From Actinophytocola sp045807065 (GTDB taxonomy: Bacteria > Actinomycetota > Actinomycetes > Mycobacteriales > Pseudonocardiaceae): a DNA stretch of 29,871 nt. Under the pieces are notes generated by a model that saw nothing but the letters and a program-made list of their open reading frames with translations, did not search any database and was not told where the DNA came from. The position numbers and the translations under genes are program-made. Numbering within the stretch: the stretch's first letter is position 1; each line of letters begins with the position of its first letter. The stretch is taken from positions 1 through 29,871 of the forward strand of contig NZ_JBJMIE010000154.1 in the NCBI RefSeq assembly GCF_045807065.1, given 5' to 3'. This document shows positions 6,707 to 12,974 of this stretch, piece after piece.

Positions 6707-7951
6707 TCAGGCGGTGGGTTGACCCGCTTTGGCTTCGGCGTCCTCGCTGAACTTGGGGAAGTCGGGGCGGACGCCGGGGAAGAACTTGGGGACGCGGAGG
6801 ATCACCTTCATGCCCGCGCCCGGGGCGGTTTCGGCCATCAGGGCGTACTCGTCGCCGAAGACGGAGCGCATGCGTTGGTTGATGTTGCCTATGCCCACGT
6901 GTGAGCCGGTCTTGTGGGCGTCGCGCAGGTCGGCGAAGAGGCGGTCGGCATCCATGCCCACGCCGTCGTCCTCCACGCTGATCAGGGCCTCGTTGCCGTT
7001 GTCCTGGGCTACGACCGTCACCGTGCCGCCGCCTGGTTTCGGTGAGATCCCGTGCTGGACGGCGTTCTCCACCAGTGGTTGGAGGACCAGGAACGGGACG
7101 ACCACCGACAGCACTTCCGGGGCGATCTTGATGCGGACGTTCAGGCGTTCGGCGTAGCGCTGGCTCTGGATGGTCAGGTAGCGGTCGATGTTCCGCAGTT
7201 CCTCCGCCAGCGTCGTGAACTGGCCCGTCGTGCGGAACGAGTACCTCGTGAAGTCCGCGAACTCCTGCAGCAGATCCCTCGCCCGCTCCGGGTCCGTGCG
7301 GATCAGGGAGCTGATCGAGTTCAGCGCGTTGTACAGGAAGTGCGGCGAGATCTGCGCGCGCAGCATCCTGACCTCGGCCTTCGCCAGTTGCTGCTTCGAC
7401 TCGTCCAGCTTCGCCAGTTCCAGCTGGATGCAGACGAACTGGGCGACCTCGTCGGCGGCGCGGATCAGCCTCTTCGAGTCGACGCCGCCCACCACGATGA
7501 GCGTGCCCTCGACCTGGCCGTCCGGGATCAGCGGGACGATCACCGCCGTGCGCATGGGGCAGCGGCCGCGTCTGGCACAGCTGAGATTCGTGTGGTGGAT
7601 GTGGGCGCGCTGGCCGTTCCGGATGGCCACGTCGATGGCGCCCGTCAGGTCGGGGTAGTGCTCGTTGGCGCCGCCGGCCCACGACAGCAGGCGGCCTTCA
7701 CCGTCCGTGATGCCGATGGCCACGCACTTCAGCATCTCCAGCAGGTGCTTGACCGCCTCGTCGGCGGCCTCCTCGGTGAGACCGCCCCGCAGCTCCGGGG
7801 CCGCCTTGGACAGCCGCTGAACCGCGTCCAGCACAGCGTCGTCCACCGAGTTGTCCGACTTGCGGGAGCGGATCCAGAGGGCGAACAGGGCGGCGACGAC
7901 GAGTAGAGCGATCCCGCCGACTACGGCGCGCTCGTTCAACAGGTCGGTCAC
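6707..7951 (-). CDS. Membrane LytS-like sensor histidine kinase with GAF domain (module 2)
   Basis: A 414-residue kinase. One N-terminal membrane helix (about 9-28) leads to a GAF sensor domain (about 55-180), then the phospho-acceptor box with H204 (ISPHFLYNALNS), the N-box with N296 (LQPLVENAVQHG) and the G-box VEDDGVGMD. The GAF domain contains CARRGRCPMRTAVIVPL with C125 and C131; a Cys-Pro before A-V-I-V-P-L is typical of LytS/BtsS-type GAF domains. Unlike E. coli BtsS it lacks the five-helix 5TMR-LYT membrane sensor, so sensing is probably cytoplasmic. Its likely partner is the LytTR regulator at 4534-5367, and it is a longer paralogue of the kinase at 1113-2126. It starts 67 bp after the DNA glycosylase gene. 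Confidence 0.88.
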   Translation of the reverse strand: MTDLLNERAVVGGIALLVVAALFALWIRSRKSDNSVDDAVLDAVQRLSKAAPELRGGLTEEAADEAVKHLLEMLKCVAIGITDGEGRLLSWAGGANEHYPDLTGAIDVAIRNGQRAHIHHTNLSCARRGRCPMRTAVIVPLIPDGQVEGTLIVVGGVDSKRLIRAADEVAQFVCIQLELAKLDESKQQLAKAEVRMLRAQISPHFLYNALNSISSLIRTDPERARDLLQEFADFTRYSFRTTGQFTTLAEELRNIDRYLTIQSQRYAERLNVRIKIAPEVLSVVVPFLVLQPLVENAVQHGISPKPGGGTVTVVAQDNGNEALISVEDDGVGMDADRLFADLRDAHKTGSHVGIGNINQRMRSVFGDEYALMAETAPGAGMKVILRVPKFFPGVRPDFPKFSEDAEAKAGQPTA

Positions 7952-8018
7952 GCGTCAATGCTCCGGCTACCGCGGGTCCCGTGGCAAGGGACGGTGACAT
8001 GGTCGCAGCACACGGTAG

Positions 8019-8882
8019 CTACTTCAGCAGCCGCGACAGTCGGCGGTCGGCCAAGGGCTTGCCGCCCGTCTGGCAGGTCGCGCAGTACTGGAACGCCTTG
8101 TCCGCGAACGACACCTCGCGCACCACGTCCCCGCACACCGGGCACGGCGTGCCCGTGCGGCCGTGGACGCGCAGGCCGGACCGCTTCTCCCCTTTCAGCG
8201 TCGCCGCGTGCTGGCCGACCGAGCGCTCGACGGCGCTGGTCAGGATCGCGCGCATCGACTCGTACAGGCGGTCGACCTGTTCCTCGGTGAGCTTGCCCGC
8301 GGTCGCGAACGGGGACAGCTTCGCCATGTGCAGGATCTCGTCGGAGTAGGCGTTGCCCACGCCGGCGAGGATCCTCTGGGTGGTCAGCGCGTTCTTCAGG
8401 CGCTCGTTGTGGCCGGCGAGTACCTCGGCGAACTCGTCGCGGGTCACCGCCAGGGCGTCCGGGCCCAGCGCGGCGATGCCGGGGACCTCCGCCGGGTCCT
8501 TCACGATCCAGACCGCCAGGCCCTTCTTCGTGCCGGCCTCCGTCAGGTCGAAGCCGGGGCCCTGGCCGGGTGGGCCGAGGTGCACGCGTAACGCGAGCGG
8601 GCCCCTGCCCGGCTTCGGCGGCGTCGCGGACAGCGTGTCCGCCCAGCGCAGCCAGCCCGCCCTGGCCAGGTGGATGATCAGGTGTAGGCCCTCGATGTCG
8701 ACGTCGAGGAACTTGCCGTGCCGGCCCGCGCCCGACACCTCCTTGCCGTGCAGCTCCGTCCACGGCGGGCTCACGGTCTTCAGCACGGACAGCGAGGCGA
8801 CGTCGATCCGCGCCACGGTGCGACCGACACCGTGCTCGCGGATGTGCTGGGCGAGCGCCTCGACCTCGGGTAGTTCTGGCAC
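8019..8882 (-). CDS. Fpg/Nei-family DNA glycosylase
   Basis: A 287-residue bifunctional DNA glycosylase/AP lyase that removes oxidised bases. The N-terminus GTG-PELPEVE gives the catalytic Pro (after Met removal) and Glu. The beta-hairpin Lys lies in GRHGKFLDVDI, the helix-two-turn-helix reads VGNAYSDEILH, and the C-terminal zinc finger has C-P-V-C and C-A-T-C pairs. The zinc-finger loop reads FADKAFQYCATCQ where classical MutM/Nei has GR-[ST]-x-x-C, so the usual loop Arg is absent. This marks a divergent subfamily, and lesion preference (8-oxoG or oxidised pyrimidine) cannot be assigned; hence no symbol. The GTG start is fixed by the need for Pro at position 2. It follows a small membrane protein gene by 28 bp. 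Confidence 0.9.
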   Translation of the reverse strand: MPELPEVEALAQHIREHGVGRTVARIDVASLSVLKTVSPPWTELHGKEVSGAGRHGKFLDVDIEGLHLIIHLARAGWLRWADTLSATPPKPGRGPLALRVHLGPPGQGPGFDLTEAGTKKGLAVWIVKDPAEVPGIAALGPDALAVTRDEFAEVLAGHNERLKNALTTQRILAGVGNAYSDEILHMAKLSPFATAGKLTEEQVDRLYESMRAILTSAVERSVGQHAATLKGEKRSGLRVHGRTGTPCPVCGDVVREVSFADKAFQYCATCQTGGKPLADRRLSRLLK

Positions 8883-8910
8883 GGTCCCCAGTCTTGCCCG
8901 ATTCCCGCCG

Positions 8911-9378
8911 TTACGCCACGGGCTCGATCAGCGGCTGGAGCGGTCCCTCGATCCCGGGGTGCCCTTCGTGGCGGATGGTCTTCGCCGCCTGGCTGATGGC
9001 CTGGCGCACGGTGAACACCCCACGCACCTTGCCCGTCCAGCGCTCTTCCGGCTCGCCGTGCCCGTTGTCGCCCCACTCCGCCACGACCTCCCACGGCCGG
9101 CGCAGCGCCCAGCGGGCCGGGAAGAACAGGACCGCGAGCAGGATCAGCAGCCCGAGCCACAGCATCCTGCCGCTCCACGGCGCGACGACGTCCTCGGGGA
9201 TCGTCGTCACCAGCACCACGGCGAGCACGATGATCAGCCCCAGCAGGATGAACGCGGAGGCGCTGCCGACGCTCACGTCGTGCTCGAAATCGTCGAGGGT
9301 CTCGCCCTGGCGCCACTCCATCTCGCTACGCAGCGTCCATACGTGTCCGACGGGATCGGTCACGGTCCGCTCCCACAT
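8911..9378 (-). CDS. Small two-helix membrane protein, unknown function
   Basis: A 155-residue protein. A hydrophilic N-terminus (1-36) with several Trp is followed by two membrane helices (about 38-60 and 71-90) and a charged C-terminal segment containing RRPWEVVAEWGD and a GKVRGVFTVRQA stretch. I recognise no named family. The start is well supported: GGAGG lies five bases upstream of the ATG. It sits between the ECF sigma gene (72 bp upstream) and the DNA glycosylase (28 bp downstream) on the same strand and is probably cotranscribed with the latter. The C-terminal part is likely cytoplasmic. Confidence 0.75.
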   Translation of the reverse strand: MWERTVTDPVGHVWTLRSEMEWRQGETLDDFEHDVSVGSASAFILLGLIIVLAVVLVTTIPEDVVAPWSGRMLWLGLLILLAVLFFPARWALRRPWEVVAEWGDNGHGEPEERWTGKVRGVFTVRQAISQAAKTIRHEGHPGIEGPLQPLIEPVA

Positions 9379-9449
9379 TACGACCTCCGGGCAGCTCGCA
9401 ACATCAACTTCAATGATGGCGTATCCGGGTGCCCCTTGTCAGGCGCCGG

Positions 9450-10823
9450 TCAGGTGGTTGGCCCGGTGGCACTGTGTGTTCGGGGTGGTTTCGGCGTGGT
9501 GTGGCTGGTGGTCGTGGTGCTCGTGCGGGTCTGGTCGAGCGAGTTGACCTCGGTCACCGTGGTCGTCTCCTGGACGAGCGTGTACTCCTCGTACTCCTGG
9601 GTGTAGCTCTCCGTGGTCGTCTCGCTGTAGACGATCGGCGCGTCCTCGTCGAAGGCCGCGGCGTCGGTCGAGATCGGCACGTCCTCGTCCCGGGCGCCGT
9701 CGGTGGTGGCGTCGACGGCGGATGCCGTGGTCGTGGCCCCGGTCGGCGGCGGCTGGGACGTGGTGGTCGCGGGCTTCGCCGGATGGCCCGGCGACTGCTG
9801 CGCCTGCCTCGGGTGCTCGATCGTGTCGTTCAGCGAGCCCTCGGAGATCTCCACGGGTGACACCGGACTGACCGGTGTGACATGCATCTCGATCGCCCGC
9901 TTGCCGGCGAGGTCCATCGGCGTCGGCTCGTCGTGGCCCCAGGGCATGACGACGAACCCGAGCACGCCGATCGCGGCAGCGGACGTCGCGGCGACCACGG
10001 CCTGGAACTTCGTGCTGGCGAACAGGCCCTTGACCACCGCGCCGAGCTGCCAGCCACCGGCGGCGACCACGGGCGCGGCGGCGAGGCCGTTGTTCGAGCG
10101 GAGCCCGGTGAAGACGTCCCGCAGTTCGGCGTACATCGCGGTGCAGGACGGGCAGGTGGCGAGGTGGGCGCGGATACGGCGGCGCTCCATGCCGCTCGTG
10201 GTGCCGGCGGTGTAGGCACCCAGCTTCTCGAGGACGGACCGGCAGCCGGTGGCGCTGCGCTCGGCGGTCAGGTGGGCCTGCAGGTAGGCGGCACGCAACC
10301 CCTGTCTGGCGCGGCGGGCGAGCGCGGCCGTGGCGTTGGGGCTGAGGCCGAAGTTCGTGGCCACGGCCGCCGGGCGCTCGCCCTCGACCTCCATCTTCCA
10401 GAGCACCTTGCGCCAGCGTTCCGGGAGGCTGGTGAACGCGCGGCGGATGAGGGTGCGCTCGGTGAACTGCCCACTCGTGTCCGGATCGGACGGTGCGCGG
10501 AACGTCAGCTCCTCGTCGGAGACGGGCACGTCCCGGCGGCGCATGCTCCACTCCCAGGCGACCCGCCGCACGACGATCAGCAGGTAGCCGCGCACGTTGT
10601 CCACGGGACCGGCACCGCGCCGGATGGCCTGGAGCACGCGGAAGAACGCCTCGGCGGTGAGGTCGTCCGCCTCGGCCCGATCCCCGGCCAGGCTCAACGC
10701 GAGCCGGAAGACGGCGGCGGAGTGCCGCGAGAACAGCTCGCCGAAGGCGGCGTCCTCGCCGGCACGGAGCCGCTCGAGCAGCGTCCGGTCCCCGTCCTCG
10801 GGGGCTTCCACCTCGCTGGTCAC
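9450..10823 (-). CDS. ECF sigma factor fused to zinc-finger, membrane helix and Thr-rich tail
   Basis: A 457-residue protein. Sigma region 2 (about 15-95) has FGELFSRHSAAVFRLALS and DDLTAEAFFRVLQAI; sigma region 4 (about 120-185) has FTSLPERWRKVLW and LSPNATAALARRARQGLR. A zf-HC2-like anti-sigma motif follows, with H220, C224 and C227 (AHLATCPSC), then one membrane helix (about 274-296) and a Thr/Pro/Glu-rich tail ending in TTT runs, probably outside the cell. Sigma and anti-sigma-like parts are thus one chain. The GTG at 10821-10823 was chosen because GGGAGGAGG lies just upstream and the 54 in-frame codons before it do not resemble sigma sequence. A tandem 9-bp repeat lies 67 bp upstream. 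The protein may be membrane-held and released by proteolysis, but this is inferred. Confidence 0.87.
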   Translation of the reverse strand: MTSEVEAPEDGDRTLLERLRAGEDAAFGELFSRHSAAVFRLALSLAGDRAEADDLTAEAFFRVLQAIRRGAGPVDNVRGYLLIVVRRVAWEWSMRRRDVPVSDEELTFRAPSDPDTSGQFTERTLIRRAFTSLPERWRKVLWKMEVEGERPAAVATNFGLSPNATAALARRARQGLRAAYLQAHLTAERSATGCRSVLEKLGAYTAGTTSGMERRRIRAHLATCPSCTAMYAELRDVFTGLRSNNGLAAAPVVAAGGWQLGAVVKGLFASTKFQAVVAATSAAAIGVLGFVVMPWGHDEPTPMDLAGKRAIEMHVTPVSPVSPVEISEGSLNDTIEHPRQAQQSPGHPAKPATTTSQPPPTGATTTASAVDATTDGARDEDVPISTDAAAFDEDAPIVYSETTTESYTQEYEEYTLVQETTTVTEVNSLDQTRTSTTTTSHTTPKPPRTHSATGPTT

Positions 10824-10889
10824 GCCACCTCCTCCCGACCGCCACGGGATGTGGCTCAACATGCCACAGTCGGTTTCGCGTACACGGCA

Positions 10890-10907
10890 AACGTTAAGAA
10901 CGTTAAG
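10890..10907. promoter_or_regulatory. Perfect tandem 9-bp repeat AACGTTAAG x2 upstream of ECF gene
   Basis: Two abutting copies of AACGTTAAG stand out from GC-rich surroundings, 67-84 bp upstream of the ECF sigma start. Each copy contains the palindrome AACGTT and each matches the LytTR site pattern [TA][AC][CA]GTTN[AG][TG]. Classical LytTR pairs are spaced by 12-13 bp, whereas these abut. A regulator site for the ECF gene is likely, but which protein binds is unknown. Confidence 0.45.
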
Positions 10908-10989
10908 ACGATACCGACGATCGACGTGGGCCGTTCGGTTCAATGTAGTGAGCTGTTCAGCCCTGTGAAAACCCACTGTGACCATCCGC

Positions 10990-10995
10990 TAGACT
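10990..10995 (+). promoter_or_regulatory. Candidate -10 box of tRNA-Gly
   Basis: TAGACT lies 14 bases before the mature tRNA 5' end and resembles the actinomycete housekeeping -10 consensus. No convincing -35 is present (TGAAAA at 10966-10971 is the nearest), so this is a weak call. Confidence 0.3.
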
Positions 10996-11009
10996 TGCCA
11001 CGAGCAAAT

Positions 11010-11082
11010 GCGGACGTAGCGCAGTTGGTAGCGCATCACCTTGCCAAGGTGAGGGTCGCGGGTTCGAGTCCCGTCGTCCGCT
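11010..11082 (+). tRNA. trnG: tRNA-Gly(GCC)
   Basis: A complete cloverleaf is present. The acceptor stem GCGGACG (11010-11016) pairs with CGTCCGC (11075-11081), followed by discriminator T at 11082. The D arm is GCGC-AGTTGGTA-GCGC. The anticodon stem TCACC/GGTGA encloses loop TTGCCAA with anticodon GCC at 11043-11045, reading glycine GGC/GGU. The T arm is GCGGG-TTCGAGT-CCCGT, with a closing G-T pair. CCA is not encoded. No integrase gene or duplicated 3' end is visible in the window, so there is no sign of use as an attachment site. Confidence 0.97.
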
Positions 11083-11095
11083 CTCGGGTGGGCAC

Positions 11096-11578
11096 CCCCT
11101 GCTCGCGGAGGGCGCTCGCCTTGCCCGATCGCCTTTTTTCTGGGGGTGCAACCCCCAGACCCCGCCCGGCGGGCTTCGCCCCCGGACCCCCCGGCCCACC
11201 TCACCCAGGTCCTCGCCGGACCCTCCACCTTCGGGGTTCCCCTCCTCGCGGAGGGCGCTCGCCTTGGCCGATCGCCTTGTTCTGGGAGTGCAACCTCCAG
11301 AACCTGCTCGGCGGGCTTCGCCCCCGGAGCCCTCGGCCGACCTCACCCAGGTCCTCGCCGGACTCTCAACCTTCGGGGTTCCCCTGCTCGCGAAGGGCGC
11401 TCGGCTTGGCCGATCGCCTTACTTCTGGGGGTGCAACCTTTGTGGGGGTGCAACCTCCAGAACCTGCCCGGCGGGCTTCGTCCCCGGAGTCCTCGGTTGA
11501 CCTCGCTCAGGTCCTCGCCGGATTCTCAATCTTGGGGGTTTCCCTGCGCGTGGAGGGTGCTCGGCTTGGTTGATTGCC
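11096..11578. repeat. Tandem array of ~143-bp non-coding repeat, 3.3 copies
   Basis: Three full units (11096-11238, 143 bp; 11239-11380, 142 bp; 11381-11540, 160 bp) and a 38-bp partial fourth run head to tail. Each begins with CCCCTGCTCGCG-like sequence and contains a GATCGCCTT block, a TGGGGGTGCAACC hairpin half, CGGCGGGCTTCGCCCCCGG, CAGGTCCTCGCCGGA and CTTCGGGGTT. Unit 3 carries an extra 17-bp duplication of the GGGGGTGCAACC block. Divergence rises from left to right. Unit lengths are not multiples of three and no reading frame is maintained, so open frames across it are spurious. The array fills the gap between the tRNA and the regulator gene; its last bases form that gene's stop codon. 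Confidence 0.88.
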
Positions 11579-11841
11579 TACGGCCAGGGTTCTCGGTTTT
11601 TTTGGTAGCCCAGTGCTTGTAGGTAGCGGATCAGCAGTGGGTGGGCGGGGACTGTGCGGCCCATTTCGAAGCGGGCCAGTTCGGCGTGGGAGGTGCCCGC
11701 CTGTTGGGCCAGGTGTGAGCGTGTCCAGCCGCGTTCCTCGCGCATGGTCTGTACCAGGCGGCCGGATTCCTCAGCGTCCCAACGGGCCAGTACCGCCTCG
11801 GTCACGTCCACCGCTCGGAACCACGCCATGGTCGACATCAC
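11578..11841 (-). CDS. Small XRE-type helix-turn-helix protein
   Basis: An 87-residue protein with a Cro/C1-type HTH at about residues 28-80: LVQTMREERGWTRSHLAQQ, then AGTSHAELARFEMGRTVPA, then LIRYLQALG. The first half of the sequence (DVTEAVLARWDAEESGR) is a short helical extension. It is probably a DNA-binding repressor or an accessory protein; no partner toxin or operon neighbour is evident. Several closely spaced Met codons (residues 1, 2 and 5) leave the exact start open. The stop codon lies at the truncated end of the tandem-repeat array, so the gene's 3' end may have been reshaped by the repeat. Confidence 0.75.
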   Translation of the reverse strand: MMSTMAWFRAVDVTEAVLARWDAEESGRLVQTMREERGWTRSHLAQQAGTSHAELARFEMGRTVPAHPLLIRYLQALGYQKNREPWP

Positions 11842-11938
11842 ACCACTCGGTCCTTGGTGCCGGGAACCGGGGCGGCCGTGTCGCGGCGCCCCGGCTTCGG
11901 TCGTCAGGTCCTGCTCATCTCGTACTGCGTCGCCTCGC

Positions 11939-12607
11939 TCAGGCGCCCTGGACGTTCAGGCCGATCGGGCAGCTCACGCCCGTGCCCGCCAGGCCGCAGT
12001 AGCCGTTCGGGTTCTTGGCGTCCGACAGGTACTGCTGGTGGTAGTCCTCGGCGTAGTAGAACTCGCCGAGCGGGGCCACCTCGGTGGTGATCTGGCCGTG
12101 GCCGCCGCGGCTCAGCGCCGCCTGGTACGACGCGCGGCTCTCCTCGATCGTCTTCTTCTGGGCGTCCGAGGTGTAGTACAGCGTCGACCGGTACTGGGTG
12201 CCGACGTCGTTGCCCTGGCGGTTGCCCTGGGTCGGGTCGTGCTCCTCCCAGAACACCTTCAGCAGGGCCTCGTAGGTGGTCACGGCCGGGTCGAAGACGA
12301 CGAGGACCACCTCGGCGTGGCCGGTCAGGCCGCTGCACACCTCTTCGTACGTCGGGTTCTCGGTGTAGCCGCCCGCGTAGCCGACGGCCGTGGTGTAGAC
12401 GCCCTCGGCCTGCCAGAACAGGCGCTCGGCGCCCCAGAAGCAGCCCATGCCGAACACCGCCGCCTGCATGCCCTCCGGGAACGGCGGGGCGATGGCGCGG
12501 TCGGTGAACACCGCGTGTGCCGACGGGACCGGCATCTTCGTCGCTCGGCCCGGGAGTGCGTTGGCGGCCTCCACCGGGCGGGTCTTGTCGTGTCCGAACA
12601 GCACCAT
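11939..12607 (-). CDS. msrA: Peptide-methionine (S)-S-oxide reductase MsrA
   Basis: A 222-residue enzyme that reduces methionine-S-sulfoxide in proteins and free Met, using thioredoxin. The catalytic motif FGMGCFWGAER places the nucleophilic Cys at residue 56. The conserved GYAGGYTENPTYEEVCSG, GHAEVV and DPTQGNRQGNDVGTQYRS follow. C-terminal cysteines (GYCGL and VSCPIG) are the likely resolving residues. The start at 12607 (MVLFGHDK) was chosen over a longer frame because GGAG lies just upstream and the extra 14 residues are not MsrA-like. Length and motifs match the longer MsrA class with an N-terminal extension. It is divergent from the glycan locus with 45 bp between starts. Confidence 0.95.
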   Translation of the reverse strand: MVLFGHDKTRPVEAANALPGRATKMPVPSAHAVFTDRAIAPPFPEGMQAAVFGMGCFWGAERLFWQAEGVYTTAVGYAGGYTENPTYEEVCSGLTGHAEVVLVVFDPAVTTYEALLKVFWEEHDPTQGNRQGNDVGTQYRSTLYYTSDAQKKTIEESRASYQAALSRGGHGQITTEVAPLGEFYYAEDYHQQYLSDAKNPNGYCGLAGTGVSCPIGLNVQGA

Positions 12608-12652
12608 GAACTCCACTCTACGTACGGCTGCCGACCGTGGTACCAACACGAC

Positions 12653-12961
12653 ATGAGTTGGCAGGATCGGCTGCGGGACCTCGGCGAGCGGCTGGTGTCC
12701 GGCGAGATCACCACCACCCGGTACCGCACCGAGAGCGAGCAGATCCTCGCCGAGGCGGACCGGGAGGCAGCGGCCGCGACGCTACCGACGCCACCTGACA
12801 AAACAGGCAGGGAGAAGGTGCCTATTCCCGCGTCGGCGGCCTGGGAGGCGCCGTCCGGCGAGATGACGCAGATAGTGGGCAGGGACGACGAAACCAGTGT
12901 GGTCAACGCCTCGCTCGCGGAGCGTCTCGACCAACCCGGCGACTCTCCGGCGGGAAATTAG
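12653..12961 (+). CDS. Short SHOCT-like/TQ-motif protein (paralogue A)
   Basis: A 102-residue protein with no membrane helix. Residues 1-35 (MSWQDRLRDLGERLVSGEIT through ILAEAD) match the N-termini of the proteins at 22260 and 23571 and resemble the SHOCT short helical domain (L-x-x-L-x-x-x-L-x-x-G-x-I-[ST]). A single T-Q motif (EMTQIVG, T72) is followed by DETSVVN, which resembles the ETTSVF phospho-site of GarA. It is a soluble short form of the two anchored paralogues. It is the first gene of the plus-strand locus, 45 bp from divergent msrA and 13 bp before the AlgX-like gene, so it probably leads the operon. A regulatory or adaptor role is inferred. Confidence 0.75.
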   Translation: MSWQDRLRDLGERLVSGEITTTRYRTESEQILAEADREAAAATLPTPPDKTGREKVPIPASAAWEAPSGEMTQIVGRDDETSVVNASLAERLDQPGDSPAGN

Positions 12962-12974
12962 CTAACGTGCACCT

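Noticed and set aside
11010..11082. tRNA-Gly as an attachment site of an integrated element
   Set aside because: No integrase, excisionase or duplicated tRNA 3' end is present nearby; the adjacent repeat shares no sequence with the tRNA 3' end.
9882..11573. A long plus-strand open frame running through the tRNA and the tandem repeats
   Set aside because: It is antisense to the ECF sigma gene, crosses a tRNA and a repeat whose unit length is not a multiple of three. It is a product of high GC content.
11096..11578. CRISPR array
   Set aside because: Units are ~143 bp, abut without spacers and decay progressively; there are no cas genes.
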